Assembly: GCF_000313755.1 (NCBI RefSeq)
Contig: NZ_AMZB01000133.1
Span: 1 to 64,000, forward strand
Source: Pseudomonas nitroreducens TX1
GTDB taxonomy: Bacteria > Pseudomonadota > Gammaproteobacteria > Pseudomonadales > Pseudomonadaceae
Reading direction: 5' to 3'
Length of the DNA: 64,000 bases
The notes beneath the pieces are model-generated. The model had not been told where the DNA came from. It searched no databases and was given only the letters and a program-made list of their open reading frames with translations. Below are positions 33,564 to 43,267 of the stretch, in pieces; position 1 is the first letter of the stretch, and the number at the start of each line of letters is the position of its first letter. The position numbers and the translations under genes were made by a program.

Positions 33564-33663
33564 GGATTGCGACTGCTGTGACGGATGAGGGCAGGGGTAG
33601 GCGAGAGCTTGTCTTCTTCTTGTGCCAGCCGCGCCCTACGGCGTGACCGTGGATCTGCGATGC

Positions 33664-33740
33664 CGTAGGGCGAATAACGCGCAGCGTTATCCGCCGTCGT
33701 GGCCAATGGCGGATAACCCGTCCCGGGTTATGCGCCCTAC
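33664..33740. repeat. GTAGGGCG-type palindromic repeat pair, copy 2
   Basis: Starts GTAGGGCGAATAACGCGCAG, ends ATGCGCCCTAC at 33740, with inner CGTTATCCGCC/GGCGGATAACC units forming two hairpins head to head. Same family as 10944-11069 and 42009-42099. It fills much of the 271-base gap 33564-33834; a REP variant (CAGGAGCGGATTCATCCGCG) follows at about 33761. Confidence 0.8.
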
Positions 33741-33834
33741 GTTTCCGGAATCTCCGCGCAGGAGCGGATTCATCCGCGATGGTCTCCAGCGGTGGCAGAC
33801 CTATCGCGGACGGTGTGCGCTCCCATGAACAGCC

Positions 33835-34311
33835 TTACCAGCCGAGCTGCTTGTGCAGGCCCAGGGCGTCGTAGTAGTCGCCCTGGTAGACGATCTTGCC
33901 GTCCTTGACCTTTACGTAGCTCACACCGTCGAACGACAGCGGCTTGTTGGTGGCCGGGGTCTGGGCATCCCAGGCGCCGGTGTTGGTGCCGCTGAAGGTC
34001 CACTGGAAGGCGATGCCGTCCTTGTCGACGATCGGCTTGCCATTCATCTTCCATTTCAGGTCCGGCACGGCCCCCACGAACACCTTGATCACATTGTCGC
34101 GCGCGGCTTCGCGGCCCTTCTGCGGGGTGCCGACGGTGACGTCGAAGTACTCCGCGTCCTTGGCCAGGTAGCCGGCGGCCTTCTCGGCGTCGTGGGCGTT
34201 CCACGCGGCCATGTAGGCGTCGACGATCTGCTTGGGTGACTCTGCTGCCTGTACAAGACCGGCAAAGGTGAACAGCGACAGCAGGTAAAACGCTCTGACG
34301 AGGTGACGCAT
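33835..34311 (-). CDS. Secreted NTF2-like (SnoaL/ester cyclase-type) protein
   Basis: 158-residue protein with a signal peptide (YLLSLFTFAGLVQA). The mature part has the NTF2-like/SnoaL pattern: QIVDAYMAAWNAHDAEKAAG, LAKDAEYFDV, KGREAARDNVIKVFVGAVPD, GKIVYQGDYYDALGLHKQLG. Such domains act as small-ligand enzymes or binding modules; no catalytic residue can be named. Periplasmic location is unusual for the family but seen in Pseudomonas. Lies downstream of the aldehyde dehydrogenase gene on the same strand, 103 bases away, past a hairpin. Confidence 0.75.
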   Translation of the reverse strand: MRHLVRAFYLLSLFTFAGLVQAAESPKQIVDAYMAAWNAHDAEKAAGYLAKDAEYFDVTVGTPQKGREAARDNVIKVFVGAVPDLKWKMNGKPIVDKDGIAFQWTFSGTNTGAWDAQTPATNKPLSFDGVSYVKVKDGKIVYQGDYYDALGLHKQLGW

Positions 34312-34366
34312 GCTTGCCTCCGTTGCGGGCGTGCCCGCGGGTTGTCGGCCGGGCGGCCGATGAGTG

Positions 34367-34391
34367 CGGCGCCACGCATGGCGTGGCGCCG
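34367..34391. terminator. Strong hairpin between aldehyde dehydrogenase and NTF2-like genes
   Basis: CGGCGCCACGC-ATG-GCGTGGCGCCG, an 11-bp perfect stem with a 3-base loop. There is no T-run after it in the direction of transcription, so it may stall or stabilise mRNA more than terminate. Confidence 0.5.
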
Positions 34392-34414
34392 GGTTCTACT
34401 GACGGTAGTCAGGA

Positions 34415-35839
34415 TCAGTGCTTGATCATCACGTGGCGGATCGCGGTGTAGTCCTCCAGGCCATACATGGACATGTCCTTGCCGTAGCCCGACAGCTTCA
34501 TGCCGCCGTGGGGCATCTCGGTGGTCAGCATGAAGTGCGTGTTGACCCAGGTGCAGCCGTACTGCAGGCGCGCGGACAGGCGATGGGCGCGACCGATGTC
34601 ACGGGTCCACACCGAGGAGGCCAGGCCGTAGTCGGAGTCGTTGGCCCAGGCCAGTGCCTGTGCTTCGTCCTCGAACTCGGTGACCGAGACCACCGGGCCG
34701 AAGATTTCGCGGCGGACCACTTCGTCGTCCTGGCGGGCGCCGGCCAGGACGGTCGGCTCGAAGAAGAAGCCCGCGCGGTCGGCACGCTTGCCGCCGGTAA
34801 CGACTTCGATGTGCGGCACCTGGCGGGCGCGCTCGACGAAGCCGATCACGCGCTCCAGGTGCTGCTCGGTGATGACCGGGCCCAGCTCGGTGTTCGGGTC
34901 GTCCTGCTCGCCGTACTGGATGCTGGCCACCGCTTCGCCGAGCTTCTGCACGAACTTGGCGTAGATACCCTTCTGCGCGTAGATGCGGCAGGCGGCGGTG
35001 CAATCTTGCCCTGCGTTGTAGAAGCCGAAGGTGCGGATGCCTTCCACGGCGGCGTCGATGTCGGCGTCGTCGAAGATCAGTACCGGGGCCTTGCCGCCCA
35101 GTTCCATGTGCATGCGCTTCACGGTGTCGGCGGTGCCGGCGATGATGCGGCTGCCGGTGGCGACCGAGCCGGTCAGGGACACCATGCGCACTTTCGGGTG
35201 GGTGGTCAGCGGTTCGCCCACGGTCGGGCCGCGGCCGAAGACCAGGTTGACCACGCCGGCGGGGAAGATGCCGGCCATCAGTTGCGCCAGGCGCAGGGCG
35301 GTCAGCGGGGTCTGCTCGGAGGGCTTGAGCACCACGGTGTTGCCGGCGGCCAGGGCCGGGCCGAGTTTCCACGCGACCATCATCAGCGGGTAGTTCCACG
35401 GCGCGATGGAGGCGACCACGCCCACCGGATCGCGACGGATCATCGAAGTGTGGCCCGGCAGGTATTCGCCAGCGGCGGAACCTTGCATCACGCGGCAGGC
35501 GCCGGCGAAGAAGCGGAACACATCGGCCACGGCCGGCAGTTCGTCGTTCAGCGCGGCGGAGTAGGGCTTGCCGCAGTTGTTGGATTCCAGGCGGGCCAGT
35601 TCTTCGGCGTTGGCGTCGATGGCGTCGGCCAGTTGCAGCAGGAGCATCGCGCGGTCTTTCGGCGCGGTCTGCGACCAGCTGTCGAAGGCGGCGTCGGCGG
35701 CCAGCACAGCGGCGTCGACCTGGGCCGGAGTAGCCTCGGCGATCTCCACCAGGGTGGTGCCCAGGGACGGGTTCAGGACGGCGAGCTTCTCGCCTTCGCC
35801 AGCGACCAGTTGGCCGTTGATCAGCAGGTTGGTTTGCAT
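34415..35839 (-). CDS. Gamma-aminobutyraldehyde dehydrogenase-like aldehyde dehydrogenase (PatD/YdcW type), paralogue 1
   Basis: 474-residue NAD-dependent aldehyde dehydrogenase. Visible motifs: [33 protein letters not shown] (nucleotide binding), MELGGKAP with the general-base Glu, GQDCTAACR with the catalytic Cys, EIFGPVVSV. The overall pattern, including [20 protein letters not shown], is that of 4-aminobutyraldehyde dehydrogenases in putrescine catabolism, giving GABA. Start [10 protein letters not shown] after GGAC; an 11-codon extension is possible. It follows the permease genes of the ABC transporter on the same strand and has a second paralogue at 40378. Confidence 0.87.
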   Translation of the reverse strand: MQTNLLINGQLVAGEGEKLAVLNPSLGTTLVEIAEATPAQVDAAVLAADAAFDSWSQTAPKDRAMLLLQLADAIDANAEELARLESNNCGKPYSAALNDELPAVADVFRFFAGACRVMQGSAAGEYLPGHTSMIRRDPVGVVASIAPWNYPLMMVAWKLGPALAAGNTVVLKPSEQTPLTALRLAQLMAGIFPAGVVNLVFGRGPTVGEPLTTHPKVRMVSLTGSVATGSRIIAGTADTVKRMHMELGGKAPVLIFDDADIDAAVEGIRTFGFYNAGQDCTAACRIYAQKGIYAKFVQKLGEAVASIQYGEQDDPNTELGPVITEQHLERVIGFVERARQVPHIEVVTGGKRADRAGFFFEPTVLAGARQDDEVVRREIFGPVVSVTEFEDEAQALAWANDSDYGLASSVWTRDIGRAHRLSARLQYGCTWVNTHFMLTTEMPHGGMKLSGYGKDMSMYGLEDYTAIRHVMIKH

Positions 35840-35958
35840 GGTTGAGTCCTCTTGGTCAGGAACGTGGTGCAAATACGGTTGGGGTGTTTCTTTTTAGGGG
35901 CCTGCCGGTTTGTGGACGGCGGGCCTGAGGGGTTCTGTGGGTTTGGAGTGGGGGCTTT

Positions 35959-36076
35959 CCCTCTCCCTAACCCTCTCCCTGAAGGGAGAGGGGACCGTTC
36001 GGTGCAGGATGAAACCTGGGGTGTCAGCCGGCACGGATAACTCCCTCTCCCTTCGGAGCGGGGCGCGCAGCCAGGG
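35959..36076. repeat. Dispersed CCCTCTCCC-type intergenic repeat, copy 3 (opposite orientation)
   Basis: Begins CCCTCTCCCTAACCCTCTCC, continues GGGAGAGGGGACCG, then GTGTCAGCCGGCACGGATAA, and ends GGGGCGCGCAGCCAGGG. This is the reverse complement of the ends of copy 1 at 9571-9689, including the CAGCCAGGG/CCCTGGCTG border. Fills most of the gap 35840-36103. Confidence 0.78.
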
Positions 36077-36103
36077 CGGGGGAGAGGGCGCACGGCACCC
36101 AAC

Positions 36104-36910
36104 TTACTTGCCGCTCCCCGCCACGCCTTCGCCACCCTTGGTCAGGTAGTAGGCGCCGAGGATCGGCAGCATGGTCACGATCATCACCAGCATTGCCACC
36201 ACGTTGGTCACCGGCACGTCGCGCGGGCGGCCCAGCTGGTTGAGCAGCCAGATCGGCAGGGTGCGCTCGTGGCCGGCGGTGAAGGTGGTGACGATGATCT
36301 CGTCGAAGGACAGCGCGAACGCCAGCATGCCGCCGGCCAGCAGCGCCGAGCCGAGGTTGGGCAGGATGACGTAGCGGAAGGTCTGCCAGCCGTCGGCACC
36401 CAGGTCCATCGAGGCTTCGATGAGGCTGTGCGAGGTGCGGCGGAAGCGGGCGATGACGTTGTTGTAGACAATCACCACGCAGAAGGTGGCATGGCCGATG
36501 ACGATGGTCAGGAAGCCCGGCTCGATGCCGAGGGTCTTGAACGCCGACAGCAGCGCGATGCCGGTGATGATGCCGGGCAGGGCGATCGGCAGGATCAGCA
36601 TCAGCGAGATGCCTTCCTTGCCGAAGAAGTCACGGCGGTACAGCGCGGCCGCGGCCAGGGTGCCCAGCAGCATGGCGATCAGCGTGGCGATGCTGGCGAT
36701 CTTCACCGACAGCTCGATGGCTTCGAGCACGTCCTGGCGCGCGAAGGCGACGCTGAACCAGTGCAGGGTGAAGCCCTTGGGCGGGAAGCTGAAGGCCGCG
36801 TCCTCGGTGTTGAAGGCGTACAGGAAGATGATCAGGATCGGGAAGTGCAGGAACACCAGCCCACCCCAGGCGGCCGCTTTCAGGCCCCAAGACGCTTTCT
36901 CAGAGTGCAT
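36104..36910 (-). CDS. ABC transporter permease, PotC/YdcV type
   Basis: 268-residue inner-membrane permease with six predicted helices and the EAA loop [23 protein letters not shown], typical of the PotC/YdcV half of polyamine-type importers. The end of the protein is Gly-rich ([10 protein letters not shown]). It overlaps the upstream permease gene by 11 bases, indicating coupling. Last transport gene of the cluster; a repeat element separates it from the aldehyde dehydrogenase gene downstream. Confidence 0.9.
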   Translation of the reverse strand: MHSEKASWGLKAAAWGGLVFLHFPILIIFLYAFNTEDAAFSFPPKGFTLHWFSVAFARQDVLEAIELSVKIASIATLIAMLLGTLAAAALYRRDFFGKEGISLMLILPIALPGIITGIALLSAFKTLGIEPGFLTIVIGHATFCVVIVYNNVIARFRRTSHSLIEASMDLGADGWQTFRYVILPNLGSALLAGGMLAFALSFDEIIVTTFTAGHERTLPIWLLNQLGRPRDVPVTNVVAMLVMIVTMLPILGAYYLTKGGEGVAGSGK

Positions 36911-37838
36911 CGAAGGCCCCCAGACGTTTGACGATGGACAGGTACACGGCGATCAGCACGATCGGCACCAGGGTGAAGGCGGCGGCCATCGGCATGTTGC
37001 CGATCGCGCCCTGCTGGGCGTAGACCATGCTGCCAATGAAGTAACCGGGCGGGCCCACCAGCTGCGGCACGATGAAGTCGCCCAGGGTCAGGCTGAAGGT
37101 GAAGATCGAGCCGGCGGCGATGCCGGGGATCGACAGCGGCAGGATGACCTGGAAGAAGGTCTGCCGCGGGTGCGCGCCGAGGTCCGCCGAGGCTTGCAGC
37201 AGCGAGGGCGGCAGGCGCTCCAGGGAGGCCTGGATCGGCAGGATCATGAACGGCAGCCAGATGTACACGAACACCAGGAAGCGTCCGAAGCTGGAGGTGG
37301 ACAGGGTGTTGCCACCGACGCCTGGCAGGCCCAGCAGCAGGTTCAGCACGGGCTCAAGACCGAGGTGCTGGACGAACCACATCGCCACGCCGCCCTTGGC
37401 CAGCAGCAGGGTCCAGGCGTAGGCCTTGACGATGTAGCTGGCCCACATCGGCATCATTACGGCGATGTAGAAGAACGCCTTGGTCTTGCCGGTGGTGTAG
37501 CGCGCCATGTAGTACGCGATGGGGAAGGCCACCGCGCCGCTGGCGATGGACACCGCGACCGCCATCAGCACCGTGCGCTGGATGATGTCGAAGTTGGAGC
37601 CACTGAGCAGCGAGCCGAAGTTGGCCCAGGTCAGGTCCGGCGTCACCGTCATGGTGAAGTCGTCGAAGGTGTAGAAGCCCTGCCACAGCAGCGTCAGCAG
37701 CGAGCCCAGGTAGATCGCGCCGAACCACAGCAGCGGCGGGATCAGCAGCAGCGAGAGGTACAGCGTCGGCTTGCGGTACAGCAGGTTCGACAGCCGGCGC
37801 AGCGGGCCATTGGCAGCCGCCTGCACCGGTGCATTCAT
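36900..37838 (-). CDS. ABC transporter permease, PotB/YdcU type
   Basis: 312-residue permease with six helices; the first is [20 protein letters not shown]. The EAA loop [23 protein letters not shown] is present near residue 210. The start is set at [10 protein letters not shown] because GGAG precedes it with 7-base spacing; ATG 37850 (four codons longer) begins one base after the ATPase stop and is also possible. Partner of the 36104 permease, together forming the membrane channel for a polyamine- or GABA-like substrate. Confidence 0.9.
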   Translation of the reverse strand: MNAPVQAAANGPLRRLSNLLYRKPTLYLSLLLIPPLLWFGAIYLGSLLTLLWQGFYTFDDFTMTVTPDLTWANFGSLLSGSNFDIIQRTVLMAVAVSIASGAVAFPIAYYMARYTTGKTKAFFYIAVMMPMWASYIVKAYAWTLLLAKGGVAMWFVQHLGLEPVLNLLLGLPGVGGNTLSTSSFGRFLVFVYIWLPFMILPIQASLERLPPSLLQASADLGAHPRQTFFQVILPLSIPGIAAGSIFTFSLTLGDFIVPQLVGPPGYFIGSMVYAQQGAIGNMPMAAAFTLVPIVLIAVYLSIVKRLGAFDAL

Positions 37839-37851
37839 CGTCAGCTCCATG

Positions 37852-38880
37852 TCACGCGCCCTCGTTCAGCGCCACCATGGCCTCTCGGGACCAGCGAGCG
37901 GTCACGCGCTGGCCCGGCTGGTGGGCGAGGTCGACGTCGGCCCACTGGCTGTTGGCCTGGCTGAGGCAGAGGTTCTGGCCGTTGTCCAGACGGATCTCGT
38001 AGCGGGTCGCCGCGCCCTGGTACTGGATGTCGTGCAGCAGGCCGCTGATCTCGATGTCCGAGGCGCCGCGCTCGCCGTTGGCGAAACGGATGTGCTCGGG
38101 GCGGATGGAGAAGGGCTGGGCGTTGCCGGTGAGATGCTGGGCGATGTCGCCGCGCAGTACGTTGGAGGTGCCGACGAATTCCGCCACGAACGGCGTGGCC
38201 GGCTTCATGTAGAGGTTGCGCGGGGTGTCGACCTGCTCGATGCGGCCCTTGTTGAACACCGCCACGCGGTCGGACATGGACAGCGCTTCGCTCTGGTCGT
38301 GGGTGACGAAGATGAAGGTGATGCCCAGTTGGCGCTGCAGCTTCTTCAGCTCGCTTTGCATCTGCTCGCGCAGCTTGAGGTCCAGCGCGCCAAGAGGTTC
38401 GTCCAGCAACAGCACGCGCGGGCGATTGACCAGCGCGCGGGCCAGGGCCACGCGCTGGCGCTGGCCGCCGGAGAGCTGCACCGGCTTGCGCACGCCGTAG
38501 CCACCCAGGGCAACCATGCTCAGCGCCTCTTCGGCGCGCTTGAGGCGTTCGGTCTTGGCGATGCCTTTCACCTTCAGACCGTAGGCGACGTTTTCCAGCA
38601 CGCTCATGTGCGGGAACAGCGCGTAGTCCTGGAATACGGTGTTGACGTCGCGCTGGTAGGGCGGCAGGCCCGCGGCCTCTTCGCCATGGATACGGATGGA
38701 GCCTGCGGTGGGTTGCTCGAAACCGGCGATCAGGCGCAGGCAGGTGGTCTTGCCCGAACCCGACGGGCCGAGCATGGAGAAGAACTCGCCGTCCTTGATG
38801 TCGATGGACACCCGGTCAACGGCCTTGACGTCGCCGAACTGGCGGGAGACCTGGGTGAATTGAACAGCGGGAGTGGTCAT
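37852..38880 (-). CDS. ABC transporter ATP-binding protein, PotA/YdcT type
   Basis: 342-residue ATPase. Walker A GPSGSGKTT near residue 36, signature LSGGQRQRVALARAL near 137, Walker B VLLLDEPLGALD near 157, switch His in FVTHDQSEAL. A C-terminal TOBE domain follows (about 265-340, FSIRPEHIRFANGE), as in PotA. Energises uptake through the two permeases encoded immediately downstream. Confidence 0.94.
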   Translation of the reverse strand: MTTPAVQFTQVSRQFGDVKAVDRVSIDIKDGEFFSMLGPSGSGKTTCLRLIAGFEQPTAGSIRIHGEEAAGLPPYQRDVNTVFQDYALFPHMSVLENVAYGLKVKGIAKTERLKRAEEALSMVALGGYGVRKPVQLSGGQRQRVALARALVNRPRVLLLDEPLGALDLKLREQMQSELKKLQRQLGITFIFVTHDQSEALSMSDRVAVFNKGRIEQVDTPRNLYMKPATPFVAEFVGTSNVLRGDIAQHLTGNAQPFSIRPEHIRFANGERGASDIEISGLLHDIQYQGAATRYEIRLDNGQNLCLSQANSQWADVDLAHQPGQRVTARWSREAMVALNEGA

Positions 38881-39112
38881 GGTGCACGCTCCAAGGGGCA
38901 GGAATCCGGCGTAGGGGAGCCCTGCCCGTGAATCTGAGATACGGGTGAATCGATAAATAGAAAAAAGCGGAAAAGTCTTTCAGGAAGCGTCGCGAGCAGG
39001 CCCTCAGCCGCGTCCGGCCAGCGCGCAGGAACCGCAGCGTACTTCAGTACGTGAGGATTCCGAGCTCTGCCCGGGCGCGGATCAGGGCCGCGCAGCAGCT
39101 ACCTGATGACTT
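38881..39112. other. Intergenic region between binding-protein and ATPase genes, with palindrome
   Basis: 232 bases without a gene. A palindromic core GTACTTCAGTAC occurs at 39040-39051, between G+C-rich flanks resembling an intergenic repeat (CGCAGGAACCGCAGC ... GAGGATTCCGAGC). Such a hairpin after a binding-protein gene often makes that gene more abundant than the ATPase gene; here that is inference. Confidence 0.5.
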
Positions 39113-40258
39113 TTAACGGCCGCCCATGATCCCGATATAGTCCTGGGTCCAGCGGCTGTACGGGACGAACTTGCCGCCCTCGGCCACCGGGGTCTTCCAG
39201 AACGCGATCTTGTCGAACTGGTTGTAGCCGTTGGTGGCGCAGCCTTCGCCGCCCAGCAGGGTGCTCGCCTTGCAGCCTTCCGGCACGGCCGGCACCGAGC
39301 CGAACCAGGCCGCCACGTCGCCCTGTACCTTGGGCTCCAGCGACCAGTTCAGCCACTTGTAGGCGCAGCTCGGGTGCTGGGCTTCGGCATGCAGCATGGT
39401 GGTGTCGGCCCAGCCGGTGACGCCCTCCTTCGGGAACACGGTGCCGATCGGTTGACCTTCGGCCTTCAGGGCGTTGGCCTGGTAGGGCCAGGCGCCGGAA
39501 GCGGCGACGCCTTCGTTCTTGAAGTCGCTCATCTGCACGGTGGTGTCGTGCCAGTAGCGGTGGATCAGGTCATGCTGCTTGCGCAGCAGGTCAACCACGG
39601 CGGCGTACTGTTTCTCGTCGAGCTGGTACGGATCGGTGATGCCCAGTTCCGGCTGGGTGGCCTTGAGGTACAGCGCGGCGTCGGCGACGTAGATCGGGCC
39701 GTCGTAGGCCTGCACGCGGCCCTTGTTCGGCTTGCCGTCGGGCAGGTTCTGCGCTTCGAACACGACCTTCCAGCTGTCCGGCGCGGTGGGGAAGACCTTG
39801 GTGTTGTACATCAGCAGGTTCGGGCCCCACTGGTACGGCGCGCCGTAGGTCTTGCCGTTGACCACGTACCAGGCGGCGTCCTTCAGGCGCGGGTCGATGT
39901 TCTTCCAGTTGGGGATCAACGACGGATCGATGGGCTGCACGCGCTTGCCGTAGATCAGGCGCAGGGAGGCGTCACCGGAGGCGGTGACCAGGTCGTAGCC
40001 ACCCTTGGCCATCAGGCTGACCATTTCATCGGAGGTGGCGGCGGTCTTCACGTTGACCTGGCAGCCGGTGTCCTTCTCGAACTGGGTGACCCAGTCGTAG
40101 TTCTTGTCGGACTGGCCGCGCTCGATGTAGCCGGGCCAGGCGATGATGTCCAGGCGGCCTTCGCCCTTGCCGACTTCCTTCAGGGCCTCGGCGGCCTGGA
40201 CGCCGGCGCTGGCCAGCAGGGCGGTGGTGATGGCACTGAGCAGTGCAGTCTTGCGCAT
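39113..40258 (-). CDS. ABC transporter periplasmic binding protein, YdcS/PotD type
   Basis: 381-residue substrate-binding protein with a signal peptide (LLSAITTALLASAGVQA). The mature region LDIIAWPGYIERGQSDKNYD is the YdcS signature region, and WVTQFEKDTGCQVNVK and APYQWGPNLLMYNTKVFP are family-like. In E. coli the ydcSTUV-ydcW (patD) cluster links uptake to gamma-aminobutyraldehyde oxidation, and the same association is seen here. First gene of the transporter operon; starts 119 bases after the second aldehyde dehydrogenase gene on the same strand. Confidence 0.9.
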   Translation of the reverse strand: MRKTALLSAITTALLASAGVQAAEALKEVGKGEGRLDIIAWPGYIERGQSDKNYDWVTQFEKDTGCQVNVKTAATSDEMVSLMAKGGYDLVTASGDASLRLIYGKRVQPIDPSLIPNWKNIDPRLKDAAWYVVNGKTYGAPYQWGPNLLMYNTKVFPTAPDSWKVVFEAQNLPDGKPNKGRVQAYDGPIYVADAALYLKATQPELGITDPYQLDEKQYAAVVDLLRKQHDLIHRYWHDTTVQMSDFKNEGVAASGAWPYQANALKAEGQPIGTVFPKEGVTGWADTTMLHAEAQHPSCAYKWLNWSLEPKVQGDVAAWFGSVPAVPEGCKASTLLGGEGCATNGYNQFDKIAFWKTPVAEGGKFVPYSRWTQDYIGIMGGR

Positions 40259-40377
40259 CGGGTGTCTCCCTCTCGTTGTTGTCTCTATTGGTGGGGCAGT
40301 TCAATCGAGCAACAGCCCTCTAACGGCTTGGCGTCGGGGCGTTTCTTATATGCCGGCGGGCGATGCCGCCGGACGGT

Positions 40378-41832
40378 TCAATCCAGCTGCTGGCCGTGGC
40401 GCGCCATGATGTGGCGCACCACGCTGTAGTCCTGCAGCGAGTCGCTGGACAGGTCCTTGCCGTAGCCCGAGCGCTTGAGCCCGCCGTGGGGCATCTCGCT
40501 GGCGAGCATGAAATGGGTGTTGATCCAGGTGCAGCCGTACTGCAGGCGATTGGCGATCTGGAAGGCCTTGTCCAGGTTCTGCGTCCACACCGAGGAGGCC
40601 AGGCCGTATTCGGAGTCGTTGGCCCAGTCCACCGCCTGCTCCAGCTGGTCGAAGCGGGTCACGGTGACCACCGGGCCGAACACTTCGCGCTGGACGATCT
40701 CGTCCTGCTGCTTGCAGCCGGCCAGCAGGGTCGGCTGGTAGTAGAAACCGGGGCCCGAATGCACGGCGGCGCCGGTGACGCGCTCGATGTGCGGCTGGCC
40801 GAGGGCGCGTTCGACGAAGCTGGCCACGCGGTCGCGCTGGCGGGCGCTGATCAGCGGGCTGATCTCGTTGTCGGCGTCGCGCTTGCGGGCGAAGCGGATG
40901 CTCGCCACGGCATCGCCGAGTTCGGCGACGAGGCGGTCATGGATGCCGGCCTGGGCATAGATGCGGCAGGCGGCGGTGCAGTCCTGGCCCGCATTGTAGT
41001 AACCGTGGGTGCGTATGCCCTGGACCACGGCTTCGAGGTCGGCGTCGTTGCAGACGATCACCGGCGCCTTGCCGCCCAGCTCCAGGTGGGTACGTTTGAG
41101 CGTGCGCGAGGCGGCCTGGAGAATCTTCTGCCCGGTAACGATGTCGCCGGTGAGCGAAACCATGCGCACCTTCGGGTGGCTGACCAGGTGGCTGCCGACG
41201 CCTTCGCCGCCGCCGCAGACGATGTTGATCACGCCCGGCGGGAGAATCTCGGCCAGCGCCGGAGCCAGCGCCAGGATGCTCAGCGGGGTGTGTTCGGAGG
41301 GCTTGAACACCAGCGTGTTGCCGGCGGCCAGTGCCGGGGCGATCTTCCACGCGGCCATCATCAGCGGGTAGTTCCACGGCGCGATGGAGGCCACCACGCC
41401 CACCGGATCGCGACGCACCATGCTGGTGTGGCCGGGCACGTATTCGCCGGCGAGCTGGCCCTGCTGGCAGCGCACGGCGCCGGCGAAGAAGCGGAACACG
41501 TCGGCGGTGGCCGGGATGTCGTCCTGCCGCGCGAGGTGCAGCGGCTTGCCGCAGTTCAGCGATTCCAGCTGGGCGAGGTCGTTCGCGCGTTTGTCGATGG
41601 CATCGGCGATGGCCAGCAGCGCGGCGGAACGTTGTGCAGGAGTCGTGCGGGCCCAGGCGGGGAAGGCGCGGTGCGCGCTGGCGATGGCCTGTTCGACCTG
41701 ATCGATGGAGCCGTCGGCGATGCTGACGATAGTCTCGCCCGTGGTCGGGTTGATGATCGGCTCGGCCATGCCTTCGCCGGCGACCAGTTGGCCGTCGATC
41801 AGCAAGGCGGTATGCAGGGTTGCGCCGGTCAT
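40378..41832 (-). CDS. Gamma-aminobutyraldehyde dehydrogenase-like aldehyde dehydrogenase, paralogue 2
   Basis: 484-residue aldehyde dehydrogenase closely similar to the product of 34415-35839: [61 protein letters not shown] with catalytic Cys, [14 protein letters not shown], and the shared [20 protein letters not shown]. Probably oxidises 4-aminobutyraldehyde or a related omega-aminoaldehyde. Start [10 protein letters not shown] chosen by alignment with paralogue 1; a 14-codon extension exists. It precedes the ABC operon on the same strand, so it may be the first gene of the whole unit. Confidence 0.87.
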   Translation of the reverse strand: MTGATLHTALLIDGQLVAGEGMAEPIINPTTGETIVSIADGSIDQVEQAIASAHRAFPAWARTTPAQRSAALLAIADAIDKRANDLAQLESLNCGKPLHLARQDDIPATADVFRFFAGAVRCQQGQLAGEYVPGHTSMVRRDPVGVVASIAPWNYPLMMAAWKIAPALAAGNTLVFKPSEHTPLSILALAPALAEILPPGVINIVCGGGEGVGSHLVSHPKVRMVSLTGDIVTGQKILQAASRTLKRTHLELGGKAPVIVCNDADLEAVVQGIRTHGYYNAGQDCTAACRIYAQAGIHDRLVAELGDAVASIRFARKRDADNEISPLISARQRDRVASFVERALGQPHIERVTGAAVHSGPGFYYQPTLLAGCKQQDEIVQREVFGPVVTVTRFDQLEQAVDWANDSEYGLASSVWTQNLDKAFQIANRLQYGCTWINTHFMLASEMPHGGLKRSGYGKDLSSDSLQDYSVVRHIMARHGQQLD

Positions 41833-42008
41833 CTTGGAAACTCGTCTTTTATCTGTCTTGTTTTCGGGGGCCATGTGCGTGCTCCGGCGTAGGGGCGGTG
41901 CCCGGAACTTGGCCCTTTGGTATGGGACGAGAGACTAGAGTCCGGGCGTGGGGTCGACAAATTCTAATTACTGAAAGTGCCATTCGATTAAATCGAATGG
42001 CCGGAAGT

Positions 42009-42099
42009 CGTAGGGCGGATAACGCTCCTGGCGTTATCCGCCGCAGATTCAGCGCCAAACCTTATCGGCGGATAACCGCAAGCGGTTATTCGCCCTACG
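42009..42099. repeat. GTAGGGCG-type palindromic repeat pair, copy 3
   Basis: CGTAGGGCGGATAACGCTCC starts it and ATTCGCCCTACG ends it. The inner CGTTATCCGCCG and CGGCGGATAACCG make two head-to-head hairpins. It abuts the LysR stop codon at 42101. Similar to 10944-11069 and 33664-33740. Confidence 0.82.
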
Positions 42100-42100
42100 T

Positions 42101-43012
42101 CTAAATGGACAGCCTCTTCGCGTTGGGCTGCTCGCGGGCCACGGTCAGGAACGGGTCTACCAGCGGCGGTCGCGCGGTGCCGCGACGCCAGGCCAGCCCC
42201 ACGTCCAGTGGTTCGGACAGGTCCACCAGTGGCCGAGCCTCGATGATGTCACCTTCCAGCGACCAAGGGCGGTAGGTCATGTCCGGCTGGATCGACAAGC
42301 CCAGGCCGGCCGCCACCAGGCTTCGCACCGCTTCCACCGAGGCGGTGCGCAGCGTCACCTGCGGTACCAGCCCGGCGCGCGACCAGATGCGCTGGGTGTG
42401 CAGGCCCATCTCGTCGGCGTTCAGCTGGATCAACGGCTCGCCGGCCACATCGGCCAGGGCGATGCTGTCGCGCTCCAGCAGCGGGTGTTGTGCCGGTAGC
42501 CAGAGGCGGTGCGGCGAGTGGGTCAGTACTTCGGTCTGCAGGGCGTGACGGTCTTCCAGGTTGGAGAGGATCAGCACGCCGACGTCGATCTCGCCGCTCA
42601 CCAGCAGGTGCTCGATGTACGGGCGCTCGTCCTCCACCACGCGGGTCTGCACGTTGGGGTAGGCGCGCTGGAAGCGGTTGATCAGGTCCGCCAGGTAGTA
42701 GCCCGCCACCAGGCTGGTCACGCCGATGGTCAGGCTGCCGGCCACCTGGTCGGTGCTCTGCTGCAGGCTGCGCTTGGCGTTCTCCACCGTGGCCAGGATC
42801 AGGTGCGCCTGGCGCAGGAACTGGTGCCCCTGGTGGGTCAGGGTCATGCCCTTGGCGTGACGGTCGAACAGGCGCACGCCGATTTCCTCTTCCAGCTGCT
42901 GGATGGCCAGTGTCAGGGTCGACTGGGAAATGAACACGGCCTGGGCGGCGGCAGAGATCGAGCCGGTCTCGGCGACGGCGATGAAATGGCGGATCTGGCG
43001 GAGCGTCATCAT
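42101..43012 (-). CDS. LysR-family transcriptional regulator
   Basis: 303-residue LysR regulator. Winged helix LRQIRHFIAVAETGSISAAA, then AVFISQSTLTLAIQQLEEEI and RLFDRHAKGMTLTHQG. The effector domain starts near residue 92 (GSLTIGVTSLVAGYYLADLI). It reads toward the aldehyde dehydrogenase/ABC cluster and lies upstream of it, so it may control that cluster; the DUF533 gene on its other side is divergent. Start at MMTLRQ; the second Met is equally possible. Confidence 0.88.
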   Translation of the reverse strand: MMTLRQIRHFIAVAETGSISAAAQAVFISQSTLTLAIQQLEEEIGVRLFDRHAKGMTLTHQGHQFLRQAHLILATVENAKRSLQQSTDQVAGSLTIGVTSLVAGYYLADLINRFQRAYPNVQTRVVEDERPYIEHLLVSGEIDVGVLILSNLEDRHALQTEVLTHSPHRLWLPAQHPLLERDSIALADVAGEPLIQLNADEMGLHTQRIWSRAGLVPQVTLRTASVEAVRSLVAAGLGLSIQPDMTYRPWSLEGDIIEARPLVDLSEPLDVGLAWRRGTARPPLVDPFLTVAREQPNAKRLSI

Positions 43013-43267
43013 GGGCGGTGGGCCGCTTGCGAGTCGGTGATGGCAGAGTGCAAGCGTCTAGGACGGCACTCCAGCGCTTTTCATTGTTGATTATCGAAAA
43101 TCTATAGGAGCATTCTTTTTTATCGAAGGAAAGCCGCTTATCGCGCTGCGGGTTCGCTGGCAAATGGCTCGCAATATCCGGAAGCACACTGCAGCTCCGT
43201 CTGAATCGCCCGTCGGGCTAGAGTCGGAATCCACATTTTCCGATTCCAAGAGACAGTGGAGATCGCC

